64,000 nt of DNA from Anaeromassilibacillus sp001305115 (GTDB lineage: Bacteria > Bacillota > Clostridia > Oscillospirales > Acutalibacteraceae): contig AP031437.1 in the NCBI GenBank assembly GCA_042854365.1, positions 1,302,001 to 1,366,000 on the forward strand, given 5' to 3'. How positions within the stretch are numbered: the stretch's first letter is position 1; each line of letters opens with the position of its first letter. The position numbers were made by a program, and so were the translations under genes. A model generated the notes under the pieces. The model ran no database searches and was not told where the DNA came from. It worked only from the letters and a program-made list of their open reading frames with translations. Positions 9,262 through 18,820 of the stretch are shown here, piece after piece.

Positions 9262-9293
9262 CAAATTCTTTACCAGATGGAGTTATAATAGAA

Positions 9294-10259
9294 ATGATCT
9301 CGAAAGCAGAAAAAGTGGATGCACAGATACCTGTGGCTGCTGTGGTGGGGCCTACGGCATCTGGAAAAAGTGGACTGGCAGTGGAACTGGCCCTTCGGTG
9401 TGAAGGGGAAGTCGTATCGGCGGACTCTATGCAGATTTATACGGGAATGTCGATCGGAACAGCCAAGCCGACGGTGGACGAGATGCGTGGAGTACCGCAT
9501 CATCTGATTGACTTTGTGGCCCCCCAGGCGTCGTTCAGTGTGGCGGATTATGTGAAACTGGCGGCACAGTGTGTAGCAGATATTCATGCGCGCGGAAAGC
9601 TTCCCATACTGGCTGGAGGAACCGGGTTGTATGTCCGTTCTTTCCTACAAAACTTGCAATTCACAGAGGAAGACCGCGACGACGCCCTGCGCGCCTCTCT
9701 CAAAAAGCGTGCGGAAGAGGAAGGGACGCAGGCCTTGATGGACGAGCTACGGCGGATAGATCCGGAATCGGCAGCGCGCCTCCATCCGAATAATCTGGGA
9801 AGGGTGATTCGGGCACTCGAGATCTATTATACAACAGGTTCGACCATGACTCAGCAGATCGAGCGATCCCGCACGAAACCATCTCCTTATCATGTCTGTA
9901 TGATCGGTTTGGACTTTCTCGACCGGGAAAATCTCTATGCGAGGATCAATGCGCGGGTTGACAAAATGATGGCAGATGGTTTGGAGGAGGAGGCCCGTCA
10001 GGTACTGGGGCAACGTGCTTCTACGGCACGACAAGCGATCGGCTATAAGGAGTGGGCGCCCTATTTTCAGGGGGAGATTTCCCGGGAGGAGGTTGCGGAG
10101 AACATCAAACGAGAGACACGCCGCTACGCCAAACGGCAGTTGACTTGGTTTCGCCGGGAGGAGAATATTCATTGGTTACACGTGGATGCATATCCCGACA
10201 GCTTGGGGCTCGTTTCGGCGGCACAGTCGATTTTGGACACATGGCGGTGTAAAGACTGA
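9294..10259 (+). CDS. miaA: tRNA dimethylallyltransferase MiaA
   Basis: Transfers a dimethylallyl group to A37 of tRNAs (i6A), the substrate of MiaB encoded 7 kb upstream. The P-loop is GPTASGKS near the N-terminus, followed by the family block SADSMQIYTGMSIGTAKP, then HHLIDFV and the tRNA-binding RYAKRQLTWFR near the C-terminus. I use the ATG at 9294 (GGAG 11 bases upstream, 322 residues); an in-frame TTG at 9258 overlapping the mutL stop would add 12 unconserved residues. It follows mutL, as in many Firmicutes. Confidence 0.95.
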   Translation: MISKAEKVDAQIPVAAVVGPTASGKSGLAVELALRCEGEVVSADSMQIYTGMSIGTAKPTVDEMRGVPHHLIDFVAPQASFSVADYVKLAAQCVADIHARGKLPILAGGTGLYVRSFLQNLQFTEEDRDDALRASLKKRAEEEGTQALMDELRRIDPESAARLHPNNLGRVIRALEIYYTTGSTMTQQIERSRTKPSPYHVCMIGLDFLDRENLYARINARVDKMMADGLEEEARQVLGQRASTARQAIGYKEWAPYFQGEISREEVAENIKRETRRYAKRQLTWFRREENIHWLHVDAYPDSLGLVSAAQSILDTWRCKD

Positions 10260-10286
10260 CCGCCGGCGCTACAAAGGGGGATGTGA

Positions 10287-11675
10287 ATGAACAATTCCAT
10301 ATTGAAGCGGCTGCTCTCTATTTTTATTGCGCTACTGCTGTTTTTCTATATCGGTTATCAGATCTACAGTGCCAATTACAGCACCGTGCGGACGGAAACT
10401 GCGCTGAGCAAAACAGAAGCGGATACCATCGAGACCACCGGAATTGCCATTCGGAAAGAAAGCCTGATTGAACAGCCGGCAAATGGCGTTTTGACATACG
10501 CTGTTGAAGACGGCGGCCATATTCACAAAGGCGGCACTGTCGCAGTCACCTATGCCAACGAAGCAGATGCCACAGCGCAGAGGCAGTTGCAGGAATTGGA
10601 CAGCGAGATTGCAAGGCTGCAAAAGTTGAATACGCCCGGCGATACATATGCGGCGAATCCCGATTCTCTGAACAAGCAGATCAATCAGGAGTTGACGGAC
10701 TTGCTCATTGCTTCCCGAAAGGAAGGGTTGAGCGACCTTTCGGAGTACCGAGAGGAATTCCTCTATCTGTTGAATGAAAAACAGATCGTTACAGAAAAGG
10801 TTACGGATTTCAATGCGCGGATCAGTACGCTCCAAGCGGAACGGCAGTCCATCGCTTCTACCCATGGTTCACAAACAGGGACGATTGCATCCCCGGACTC
10901 CGGGTACTTCATCAGCTATGTGGATGGGTATGAAGGCGTATTCGATTACGATCAGGTTGAGGACATCACACCGGATCAGATTCGTGAGATGGCTGCTATG
11001 CAGGTGACACCCTCGGCTTCGATTGGAAAGGTATGTGCAGACTTTAACTGGTATTTTGTCTGTATTGTAGATGCAGACACCGCGCTGAAATTTCAGGAGA
11101 AGGCAAATCAGACTCGGTATGAAGCCCGTTGTGTCACATTGACGTTCCCTTTTGCTTCGGCGGCTCCTCTCCCGGCAGAGGTCGTTAAGATCAATCAAAA
11201 GGATAAGGAATCCGAGGCCGCCGTGGTGATGCGCTGTAACAATATGAATGCATCTCTGGCCCGCCTACGCAATGAGACGGTGCAGATTGAAATTGAAGAG
11301 TACAGTGGCATCCGTGTCAGTCAAAAATCCGTGCATTTTGAAACAATTACCAAGGAGACGTATGATAAGGATGGCAATGTCAATGGAACCGTAACCAAGG
11401 AGGTCAAGGGCGTTTATGTGATGCACGGCAGCGAGATTCAGTTCTGTCAGATATTCCCCTTGTATAGCACCAATAGCTATGTGATCTGTGAAGCGCTGAC
11501 AGAGGAAGAAGAAAAGACGCGGTCCTACGATCCTTTTGTGCAGGATGAAGCGGAAGGAGAAGAGGCGCAACAGGAGGATCCCATGGAGGGACTCTTTACG
11601 GATCGAACCGTGCAACTTTATGATGAAGTGGTTGTAGAAGGGACGGATTTGTACGATGGAAAAGTGGTCGAGTGA
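10287..11675 (+). CDS. HlyD-like membrane-anchored adaptor protein
   Basis: A 462-residue protein with one N-terminal membrane span (about residues 9-30). Residues 55-95 (ANGVLTYAVEDGGHIHKGGTVAVTY) look like the first half of a lipoyl/barrel-sandwich hybrid. A coiled-coil stretch at about 95-190 (ELDSEIARLQKL, LNEKQIVTEKVTDFNARISTLQAER) follows, then the second lipoyl half (GTIASPDSGYFISYVDGYEG) and a beta-barrel. This is the layout of HlyD/RND membrane-fusion proteins, but no transporter is nearby. The C-terminal region is acidic. It sits between miaA and yggS and overlaps yggS by 20 bases, so it belongs to the same transcript as the cell-division genes; a part in division or envelope assembly is possible but inferred only from position. 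Confidence 0.7.
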   Translation: MNNSILKRLLSIFIALLLFFYIGYQIYSANYSTVRTETALSKTEADTIETTGIAIRKESLIEQPANGVLTYAVEDGGHIHKGGTVAVTYANEADATAQRQLQELDSEIARLQKLNTPGDTYAANPDSLNKQINQELTDLLIASRKEGLSDLSEYREEFLYLLNEKQIVTEKVTDFNARISTLQAERQSIASTHGSQTGTIASPDSGYFISYVDGYEGVFDYDQVEDITPDQIREMAAMQVTPSASIGKVCADFNWYFVCIVDADTALKFQEKANQTRYEARCVTLTFPFASAAPLPAEVVKINQKDKESEAAVVMRCNNMNASLARLRNETVQIEIEEYSGIRVSQKSVHFETITKETYDKDGNVNGTVTKEVKGVYVMHGSEIQFCQIFPLYSTNSYVICEALTEEEEKTRSYDPFVQDEAEGEEAQQEDPMEGLFTDRTVQLYDEVVVEGTDLYDGKVVE

Positions 11676-12396
11676 TGAGCTGGCACAGCGTTGCCGCGCT
11701 CTGGAAGAGAACATGAAACGGATTCAGGCCGAAATCGCAGAAGCGGCCATCCGCTCGGGGCGCAGGCCAGAGGATATTACGCTCTTGGCCGCAACAAAGA
11801 CGGTCCCGGTCGAGGTCATCAATTATGGAATTGAACGGGGCTTGGACCATATTGGAGAAAATCGTGTGCAGGAATTGTGCGATAAGTATGATGCTTTGGA
11901 GCGTGAAAAGACCGATGTGCAATTTATTGGGCATTTACAGACCAATAAAGTGAAATATTTGATCGGAAAGGTCAGCATGATTCAATCGGTAGATAGCATG
12001 AAATTGGCACAGGAGATTTCCCGGCTGAGTATACGGGGAAATCAGACGATGAATATTCTGATAGAGGTCAATATCGGGCGAGAGGAAAATAAGTCGGGGG
12101 TTTTGCCAGAGCATTTGGAGACGCTCATAAAAGAAATTTCCACTTTACCGGCCCTTCGAGTGCGCGGTTTGATGGCGATTCCGCCGGCAGATGCCGATTC
12201 TGTGGCGACACAGCACTATTTTTCAAAGATGTTCGAATATTTTATTGACACGAAACACAAAAAATTAGATAATGTTTCTATGGATGTTTTGTCCATGGGG
12301 ATGTCTGCGGATTATGCACAGGCAATCCTGGCTGGCGCAAATATGGTGCGCGTTGGTTCAGCGCTCTTTGGCGCCCGGAATTATAACATCCGTTGA
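11656..12396 (+). CDS. yggS: YggS/YlmE-family PLP homeostasis protein
   Basis: A 246-residue alanine-racemase-like TIM barrel that binds pyridoxal 5'-phosphate; the family (YggS, YlmE, PLPBP) keeps PLP and amino-acid pools balanced and has no known catalytic activity. The PLP lysine is in LLAATKTVP near residue 50. Other family blocks are HIGENRVQEL, FIGHLQTNKVKYL and the phosphate-binding MGMSADYAQAI near the C-terminus. The ATG lies inside the end of the preceding gene. The gene heads the yggS-sepF-ylmH-divIVA group, the usual ylm cluster downstream of ftsZ in Gram-positives, although ftsZ itself is not in this window. Confidence 0.93.
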   Translation: MEKWSSDELAQRCRALEENMKRIQAEIAEAAIRSGRRPEDITLLAATKTVPVEVINYGIERGLDHIGENRVQELCDKYDALEREKTDVQFIGHLQTNKVKYLIGKVSMIQSVDSMKLAQEISRLSIRGNQTMNILIEVNIGREENKSGVLPEHLETLIKEISTLPALRVRGLMAIPPADADSVATQHYFSKMFEYFIDTKHKKLDNVSMDVLSMGMSADYAQAILAGANMVRVGSALFGARNYNIR

Positions 12397-12493
12397 GAGG
12401 AAAGGCTCCTTTGGAGCGGCAAAAGGGTCTGCGCCGCAGGTTTGACCCGCTGATCTGTAAGGAGAGCAGAAGAATTTTAGGAGGCTTTGTATT

Positions 12494-12973
12494 ATGGCAG
12501 GACTGGTACAGAAATTTAAAAATATGTGGAATCCGCCAGATGACGAGTACGATTATGACTACGATTACGACGAGACGGCACAGGAAGAGGAGAAACCCTT
12601 GGAGCACGAGACAATTTCAGAGCCGCGCGATAGTATTCGCCGTGCGCCTTCCAGTTCTACCGGGAATAAAGTGGTAAATATACATGCAACCGCCCAGTTG
12701 CAAGTGGTGCTGTTTAAGCCCGAACATTATGGGGAAGAGGTACGCGCCATTGCAGATGAGCTTTTGAAGCGCCATACGGTGGTGCTCAATCTGGAGAATA
12801 CGGAAAAGAATATCTCTCGCCGTATCTTGGATTTCCTCAGTGGCGTGGCTTATGCTCAGAATGGAAAGATTAAGCCTGTGGCGACGCGTACCTTTATTAT
12901 TACACCCTATAATGTCGATTTGACCGGCGACGACGTATTGGATGAGCTGGAAAACAACGGCGTATATTTCTAA
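12494..12973 (+). CDS. sepF: cell division protein SepF
   Basis: A 159-residue SepF, the FtsZ-binding membrane anchor of Gram-positive divisomes. Residues 1-12 (MAGLVQKFKNMW) form the amphipathic membrane-binding helix. A disordered acidic stretch with Asp-Tyr repeats (about 17-30) follows. The C-terminal SepF domain from about residue 70 has VVLFKPEHYGEEV, VVLNLENTEKNISRRILDFLSG and a conserved FIITPYNVDL. RBS TAGGAGG precedes the ATG. Its stop codon shares a base with the ylmH start (TAATG), implying coupled translation. Confidence 0.95.
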   Translation: MAGLVQKFKNMWNPPDDEYDYDYDYDETAQEEEKPLEHETISEPRDSIRRAPSSSTGNKVVNIHATAQLQVVLFKPEHYGEEVRAIADELLKRHTVVLNLENTEKNISRRILDFLSGVAYAQNGKIKPVATRTFIITPYNVDLTGDDVLDELENNGVYF

Positions 12974-13731
12974 TGGACAAGCGTACAGGAATGGATGATG
13001 CCGTTTTAGAGGCCAAACTCCGGGACGCTGTGCGAATCGCAGAGCGCGGCCGGGCGCATTTTGTCGGTTTTTTGGATGAACGTCAGGCGGGTGTGGCGCA
13101 GAGTTTCATGCGCCACACCGGCTTTTCCAATTTTTTGTTCTGGGGTGGATATCCAGAGGCAGAACGTGTTTTGTTTGGCGCCTTTCCGGATTATCAGGAA
13201 GCGTGTCCAGAGGATTTTCCGTTGGAAACTTTTACGGTTTCCTACCGGATGTGTGATTCTTTGACCCATCGTGATTTTTTGGGAGCGCTGCTTTCCAAGG
13301 GGGTCGTGCGTGAGACGCTGGGGGACATCTTGGTGGAGCCTGGCCGTGCAGTTTTGTTCTCTCGTGCGGAGGTTGCCGAGTTCCTTTTACAACAGACCGA
13401 TAAGATCGGCCGTGTGGGGGTTACGCTGTCACGAGGCGCGCAAGAACCACTGCCTGTGCCGCATACGTTTGCGCCATTTTCCGGTGTAGTGGCCTCTGCC
13501 CGGCTGGACTGTATTGTTGCGTTGGCCGCAGGTGTCAGCAGGGAAAAGGCGGCGGGGCTGGTTTCGGCTGGAGTGGTAATGCTCAATCACGAGGTAGTCA
13601 CTTCGGTTTCCACACAGGTTACGGAAGAGGCAAAGTTGTCGATCCGGGGAAAAGGGCGGTATATTTTGGACCGAATCGGCCCCGTGACCAAAAAAGGACG
13701 GCTCAGCATTGCCGGCAGAAAATATATTTGA
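12973..13731 (+). CDS. ylmH: YlmH-like S4-domain RNA-binding protein
   Basis: A 252-residue protein with a C-terminal S4 RNA-binding domain (ARLDCIVALAAGVSREKAAGLVSAGVV, about 175-205, then KLSIRGKGRYIL). The N-terminal part matches YlmH of Bacillus (VGFLDERQAGVAQSF; YPEAERVLFGAFPD). YlmH is an RNA- and ribosome-associated protein of the ylm/division cluster, with reported roles in rescue of stalled ribosomes. It begins in the sepF stop codon and ends 16 bases before divIVA. Confidence 0.9.
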   Translation: MDKRTGMDDAVLEAKLRDAVRIAERGRAHFVGFLDERQAGVAQSFMRHTGFSNFLFWGGYPEAERVLFGAFPDYQEACPEDFPLETFTVSYRMCDSLTHRDFLGALLSKGVVRETLGDILVEPGRAVLFSRAEVAEFLLQQTDKIGRVGVTLSRGAQEPLPVPHTFAPFSGVVASARLDCIVALAAGVSREKAAGLVSAGVVMLNHEVVTSVSTQVTEEAKLSIRGKGRYILDRIGPVTKKGRLSIAGRKYI

Positions 13732-13747
13732 TTGGGAGGCTTCCTAT

Positions 13748-14449
13748 ATGCTTACGCTCAACGACATCATCAATGTCAGTTTTCGAAAGTCACGGTTCTC
13801 CGGGTATAATACTGAGGACGTGGACAACTTCATCGACCAAGTAAAGGAGTCCTACGACGAACTGTTGAAGAAAAATATTGAACTCAAGGAAGAGATGGAG
13901 AAGCAGAATGCGGAGAAAGAGCAGCTTCTCAAGAAGTTAGAGGTTTTGGCAGGGAAGATCGAGGATTACCGGCAGGAAGAGGATGAAATAAAAAATGCCC
14001 TTGTGAGTGCGCAGAAGTTGGGGGATGCTTCCATCCGAGAAGCGCGCCATAAGGCGGAGATTATTGTGAAGGATGCTACCCTCAAAGCTGGCCATATCGC
14101 CAGTACGGCGGAAGAGAGTATTCAAGAGCAAAAGCGCGAGTTGGAGCGCTTGAAAAAAGAAGTTTCGGACTTCCGTGCACAGCTTTTGGAGACCTATAAA
14201 AAGCATTTAACCTTGATTGACGCAATTCCGACCTATAAGCCACAGCCGGAACAGGAAATTAAGCCGCAGCCGGTCAAGCAGACAGAGGAGCCGCCGGTGG
14301 CAGAAGAACCCACCATGGAGCTTCCAGCGGATTTTCATGTGACTATTGCGAATTTTGACGATGATCCGGACATCTCGCCGCAAGAATCCTTTTCACACGG
14401 CGACGATGGCCTGAATATACCGACGGATGTGTTTACGCCGGGCAAATAA
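13748..14449 (+). CDS. divIVA: DivIVA domain protein
   Basis: A 233-residue DivIVA/GpsB-type coiled-coil protein that marks negatively curved membrane at septa and poles. The N-terminal lipid-binding segment is LTLNDIINVSFRKSRFSGYN followed by DVDNFIDQVKESY; long coiled coils run from about 30 to 145, and a Pro/Glu-rich tail follows. I start it at the ATG at 13748 because GGGAGG is 8 bases upstream and the DivIVA family begins here; an upstream in-frame start would add unrelated residues from the ylmH end. Next gene ileS, as in B. subtilis. Confidence 0.93.
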   Translation: MLTLNDIINVSFRKSRFSGYNTEDVDNFIDQVKESYDELLKKNIELKEEMEKQNAEKEQLLKKLEVLAGKIEDYRQEEDEIKNALVSAQKLGDASIREARHKAEIIVKDATLKAGHIASTAEESIQEQKRELERLKKEVSDFRAQLLETYKKHLTLIDAIPTYKPQPEQEIKPQPVKQTEEPPVAEEPTMELPADFHVTIANFDDDPDISPQESFSHGDDGLNIPTDVFTPGK

Positions 14450-14470
14450 AACCAAGGAGAGTAGAGACCA

Positions 14471-17260
14471 ATGGATTATAAAAGCACGCTGAACCTTCCC
14501 AAGACCGACTTCCCGATGCAAGCTAGCTTGCCGAAACGGGAGCCGGAAATGCTGAAGACTTGGGAAGAAAAGCATATCTATGAAAAGGTGTTGGAGAAAA
14601 ACGAGGGAAAACCGCTTTTTGTACTGCATGACGGCCCTCCTTATGCCAACGGCGACATTCATCTGGGGACTGCTTTAAATAAAACGCTCAAAGATATTAT
14701 TGTCCGTTATCGCAATATGGCAGGTTACAAGGCGCCGTATGTGCCCGGTTGGGATACACATGGTCTGCCTACGGAACTCAAGGCGCGCAAAAAGGCGGGC
14801 GTTGAGAACTCCACGATCATTTCCGACGTAGAGCTACGGAAGCTCTGCCGCGAATTTGCCCTCGGGTATCTGGACGACCAGCGCAATGAATTTAAACGCT
14901 TGGGCGGCATCGGGGATTGGGCAAATCCATACATTACCCTGACACACGATTTTGAGGCGGAACAGATCAAGATTTTCGCAGAGATGGCGACACAGGGATA
15001 TATCTATAAGGGGTTAAAGCCGGTCTACTGGTGCCCGGAATGTGAGACTGCCTTGGCAGAGGCTGAGATTGAATACGCCGAAGATCCCTGCAATTCGATT
15101 TATGTGAAATTCCGTGTGACAGATGACAAGGGGTTGTTTACAGAAAAAGGGGCAGATCTTTCCAAGACCTATTTTGTGATCTGGACCACGACCACTTGGA
15201 CATTGCCCGGCAATGTGGCGATTTGCTTGGGACCGGAATTTGAGTATTCTCTGGTCAAATGGGAAGAGGAATATTATGTGATGGCTTCTGCGTTAATGGA
15301 AGGCGCGATGAAAGAAGCTGAAAAAACAGATTATGAAGTGATTGCTACGTTTAAGGGCAGCGATCTTGAATATATGAAGGCGCAACATCCATTTTTGGAC
15401 CGCACCTCTTTGGTCATCTTAGGAGATCATGTCACTCTGGAAAGCGGTACCGGCTGTGTCCATACTGCGCCTGGACATGGCGTAGAAGACTTTGAAGTCT
15501 GCCGCGACCATTACCCGGAGCTGCCCGTTGTTGTCCCAGTGGACAGCCATGGAAAACTCACCGAAGAGGCGGGCCAGTTTGCCGGCTTGACCACCGAGGC
15601 GGCCAACAAGGTGATCGCCAAGCACTTGCAGGAAACTGGCGCAATGTTTGCGATGGAGCACATCATTCACCAATATCCGCATTGCTGGCGCTGCAAAAAT
15701 CCGGTTTTGTTCCGGGCTACCGAGCAGTGGTTCTGTTCGGTGGATTCCTTTAAGAAACAGGCGGTTGAAGCCATCAATGAGGTGGAATGGATTCCAGGAT
15801 GGGGAAAAGACCGCATCACATCCATGGTAATGGATCGCAAGGATTGGTGTATTTCCCGTCAGCGCCGGTGGGGTGTGCCGATTCCGATCTTCTATTGTAA
15901 GGAATGCGGCGAGCCGCTGATTGACAAGGACGTTATGCTGCATATTTCAGAGATCTTCCGGGACAAGGGTTCGGATGCATGGTATGCCATGGAAGAAAAG
16001 GACCTCCTGCCAGCGGGCGTGAAATGTCAGAAATGTGGCTGTACGGACTTCAAAAAAGAGCATGACATTATGGACGTCTGGTTTGACTCCGGCTCCACAC
16101 ATGCGGCTGTTTTGCAGCAGCGTCCGGAGCTCAAGTGGCCGGCGGACCTTTATTTGGAGGGGGCGGACCAGTACCGCGGTTGGTTCCAATCCTCTTTGTT
16201 GACCAGCGTGGCAACGCGCGGGACTGCACCGTATAAAGCGGTTGTCACCCACGGCTGGGTGGTGGACGGCGAAGGCCGTAAAATGAGTAAATCTTTGGGA
16301 AATGGTATTCTTCCGCAGGAAATCATCGACCAGTATGGCGCGGATATTCTGCGCCTGTGGGTGGCGTCTTCGGATTATCATGCGGACATTCGCATTTCCA
16401 AGGAAATCCTGAAACAACTTTCGGACGCTTATCGGAAGATTCGGAACACAGCGCGCTTTATCCTGGGCAATCTTTCGGACTTTGACCCGGACAAGGATCA
16501 GGTAGAGTTGGAACAGTTGCAGCCGCTTGATCGTTGGGCCTTGACAAAGCTGGATGCGTTGTCTGCAAAGTGTAAAGAAGCGTATGATACATATGAATTC
16601 CACAATGCCTACCACGCAATTCATAATTTCTGCGTAGTAGACATGTCGAACTTCTATCTGGATGTATTGAAAAATCGTCTCTATGTGGAAAAGCCGGACA
16701 GTCAGAGCCGCAGAGCCGCACAGACTGCAATGTATATCATTTTAGATGGTATGACGCGCCTGATTTCGCCCATTTTAGCATACACTTCGGATGAGATTTG
16801 GCAGGCTATGCCGCATGACAGCAAAGCAGATCGAGAATGTGTGCTGTTCAATGAGATGCCCCAGGCAACCGGTGTGGATGTGGACAATGCGTTCACCGCT
16901 CGTTGGGATCGTATCCATCAGCTGCGCGACGATGTAAAAAAAGCGCTGGAGTTGGCGCGCAAGAATAAAGTGATCGGCGCCTCCCTGGATGCAAAGGTTC
17001 AGCTGTTCTGTGAAGGCGAGCTGTATGATTTTGTAAAGTCGGTTGAGGATGAGTTGGCCGAGGTCTTTATTGTCTCTCAGATTGAGGTATCAAACAGCAG
17101 CGAGGGCGAATTTACGGGTGAAGAAGTTCCGGAACTTTCGGTCACAGTCAGCCATGCAGAGGGCGAAAAATGTGCCCGTTGTTGGAGTTTCAGCCACACG
17201 GTGGGGAGCGATCCTGCACATCTGGATGTGTGTGAACACTGTGCAGAGGCTTTGCGCTGA
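14471..17260 (+). CDS. ileS: isoleucyl-tRNA synthetase
   Basis: Class I aminoacyl-tRNA synthetase charging tRNA-Ile, 929 residues. The HIGH motif appears as HLGT (about 65) in PPYANGDIHLGTALNK, the KMSKS motif as RKMSKSLGN (about 604), and the editing domain contains the TTTWTLPGNVA block. The C-terminal zinc finger CARCWSF and CEHC closes the protein, as in the bacterial (not eukaryotic-like, mupirocin-resistant) type. ATG with AAGGAGAG upstream. Only 21 bases separate it from divIVA, and no T-box leader fits there, so it seems to be transcribed with the division genes. Confidence 0.98.
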   Translation: MDYKSTLNLPKTDFPMQASLPKREPEMLKTWEEKHIYEKVLEKNEGKPLFVLHDGPPYANGDIHLGTALNKTLKDIIVRYRNMAGYKAPYVPGWDTHGLPTELKARKKAGVENSTIISDVELRKLCREFALGYLDDQRNEFKRLGGIGDWANPYITLTHDFEAEQIKIFAEMATQGYIYKGLKPVYWCPECETALAEAEIEYAEDPCNSIYVKFRVTDDKGLFTEKGADLSKTYFVIWTTTTWTLPGNVAICLGPEFEYSLVKWEEEYYVMASALMEGAMKEAEKTDYEVIATFKGSDLEYMKAQHPFLDRTSLVILGDHVTLESGTGCVHTAPGHGVEDFEVCRDHYPELPVVVPVDSHGKLTEEAGQFAGLTTEAANKVIAKHLQETGAMFAMEHIIHQYPHCWRCKNPVLFRATEQWFCSVDSFKKQAVEAINEVEWIPGWGKDRITSMVMDRKDWCISRQRRWGVPIPIFYCKECGEPLIDKDVMLHISEIFRDKGSDAWYAMEEKDLLPAGVKCQKCGCTDFKKEHDIMDVWFDSGSTHAAVLQQRPELKWPADLYLEGADQYRGWFQSSLLTSVATRGTAPYKAVVTHGWVVDGEGRKMSKSLGNGILPQEIIDQYGADILRLWVASSDYHADIRISKEILKQLSDAYRKIRNTARFILGNLSDFDPDKDQVELEQLQPLDRWALTKLDALSAKCKEAYDTYEFHNAYHAIHNFCVVDMSNFYLDVLKNRLYVEKPDSQSRRAAQTAMYIILDGMTRLISPILAYTSDEIWQAMPHDSKADRECVLFNEMPQATGVDVDNAFTARWDRIHQLRDDVKKALELARKNKVIGASLDAKVQLFCEGELYDFVKSVEDELAEVFIVSQIEVSNSSEGEFTGEEVPELSVTVSHAEGEKCARCWSFSHTVGSDPAHLDVCEHCAEALR

Positions 17261-17316
17261 TTCGCTGCGGCGATGTATGGAAGACCCGATACATGGGAGA
17301 ATACAAGTATGGTTGG

Positions 17317-17345
17317 AAAGGGCGGGCGGAAGTTCGCCCTTTTTT
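17317..17345 (+). terminator. intrinsic terminator after ileS
   Basis: Stem AAAGGGCG (17317-17324) with CGCCCTTT (17335-17342), a 10-base loop, and a T-run through 17345. It ends the ileS transcript ahead of lspA. Confidence 0.8.
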
Positions 17346-17388
17346 CATCCGATCCGAAACCGCGCGAAGGCGCAAAGGAGGATTTACA

Positions 17389-17865
17389 TTGGCAATTCTT
17401 TCTCTAGCCCTGGCGGTCGTGGCTGCTTTGGTGGATCAATTGATTAAGCGTTTAGTTGTGGTACAATTGAAGCCGGTGGGGAGTATGACTGCCATTCCAG
17501 GCCTTTTAGATTTTACTTATTTAGAGAATCGTGGTGCAGCATTTGGAATGTTGCAGGATCAGCGTTGGTTTTTTATTGTTACCACAGGTTTCATTACGAT
17601 TCTATTGATTGCAGGTTTGTTTGTCTATAAAAAGCACAGTGCCTGCTCGATTGCAGCTTCTATCTTGATTATTGGCGGCGGTATTGGGAACCTGATCGAC
17701 CGTATCTTTTTGGGCTATGTAGTCGATTATATTCATGTGTCATTTTTCCCGCCGATCTTTAATTTTGCAGATTGTTGTGTGACGGTGGGGACCGTTCTTT
17801 TGATGATACACATCCTGTTCTTCCTGGAACGGAAGAATGAAAAGCGGTTGGATAGCCATGAATAA
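17389..17865 (+). CDS. lspA: lipoprotein signal peptidase
   Basis: Integral membrane aspartyl peptidase that removes signal peptides from prolipoproteins such as the C39 lipoprotein of this window. The 158 residues contain four membrane spans and the family motifs: VDQLIKR, LENRGAAFGML, GGGIGNLIDRIFLGYVVDYIHV (first catalytic Asp in NLIDR) and FNFADCCVTVG (second catalytic Asp in NFAD). I start it at the TTG at 17389 because AAAGGAGG lies 7 bases upstream; an earlier frame start runs through the terminator hairpin and is unlikely. Confidence 0.95.
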   Translation: MAILSLALAVVAALVDQLIKRLVVVQLKPVGSMTAIPGLLDFTYLENRGAAFGMLQDQRWFFIVTTGFITILLIAGLFVYKKHSACSIAASILIIGGGIGNLIDRIFLGYVVDYIHVSFFPPIFNFADCCVTVGTVLLMIHILFFLERKNEKRLDSHE

Positions 17866-18820
17866 TCTGGAAATGCGCATGGGGGAGCCGCTTTGCGTTG
17901 TAGCGGAGTCTGAGGATGAAGGACTGCGTCTGGACAAATTCCTCTCCATTCGAATGGAGGAACTCACACGTTCAGCAGCGGAACGCCTCGCTGAGCAGGG
18001 AAAGGTTTCCTGTGAGGGAAAAATCTTGGGTAAAAAATACCGTCTGCATCGGGGTGATAAAATCGAAGTGATTTTGCCGGAACCGGTCGGATTGGATGTC
18101 TTACCGGAAGCGATCCCCTTGGATATTCGATATGAGGATGCCGATCTCTTGGTGGTCAATAAGCCGAAGGGAATGGTGGTACATCCGGCGGCTGGCCATG
18201 CAAATGGAACATTGGTCAATGCATTGCTGGCGCATTGTGGAGATTCCCTCTCTGGAATCAATGGGGTGATTCGCCCGGGGATCGTCCATCGCATTGACAA
18301 GGATACCAGTGGGTTATTGATCGTCGCCAAGAATGACTTCGCGCATCAACATTTGGCAGAACAGATTAAAGAGCATCACTTTACACGTGTGTATGAAGCG
18401 GTAGTCCATGGTAACCTCAAAGAGGATACCGGCACCGTGGATGCACCGATCGGCCGTCATCCCACGGATCGCAAGCGTATGGCGGTTACAGAAAAGAATG
18501 CTCGCAATGCCGTGACGCACTTTGAAGTTTTAGCGCGGTATAAGGGATTTACACATGTGCGGCTGAAATTGGAGACAGGGCGTACACATCAGATTCGTGT
18601 ACACATGGCATACATTGGACATCCGGTGGCGGGTGACCCGGTGTACGGGCCCAAAAAGCCGGTTCCCAATCTTGACGGCCAATGCCTGCATGCGCGGGTC
18701 GTCGGCTTTATTCATCCGCGTACGGGAAACTATTTGGAAATCACAAGTGAACTGCCGCCCTATTTTATGACACTATTGGAAAAGTTAAGAAAACAGACCG
18801 CAGGGAGTGATGGGACTTGA
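17858..18820 (+). CDS. RluD-family 23S rRNA pseudouridine synthase
   Basis: A 320-residue RluA/RluD-family pseudouridine synthase. It has an N-terminal S4 domain (LRLDKFLSIRMEELTRSAAERLAEQGKV) and the catalytic domain with the family motif HRIDKDTSGLLIVAKN holding the catalytic Asp, then GRTHQIRVHMAYIGHPVAGDPVYG. In E. coli RluD modifies helix 69 of 23S rRNA; the Bacillus homologue YlyB sits after lspA, as here. The ATG at 17858 overlaps the lspA stop by 8 bases; another ATG at 17837 is possible and neither has a strong RBS. Confidence 0.93.
   Translation: MNNLEMRMGEPLCVVAESEDEGLRLDKFLSIRMEELTRSAAERLAEQGKVSCEGKILGKKYRLHRGDKIEVILPEPVGLDVLPEAIPLDIRYEDADLLVVNKPKGMVVHPAAGHANGTLVNALLAHCGDSLSGINGVIRPGIVHRIDKDTSGLLIVAKNDFAHQHLAEQIKEHHFTRVYEAVVHGNLKEDTGTVDAPIGRHPTDRKRMAVTEKNARNAVTHFEVLARYKGFTHVRLKLETGRTHQIRVHMAYIGHPVAGDPVYGPKKPVPNLDGQCLHARVVGFIHPRTGNYLEITSELPPYFMTLLEKLRKQTAGSDGT

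Noticed and set aside
9258..9289. Promoter at the mutL-miaA junction (TTGACA and TATAAT)
   Set aside because: Both hexamers are perfect but stand 20 bases apart, too far for a normal promoter, and the -10 would be only 4 bases from the miaA ATG.
14449..14471. T-box leader for ileS
   Set aside because: Only 21 bases separate divIVA and ileS, and no T-box sequence is seen.
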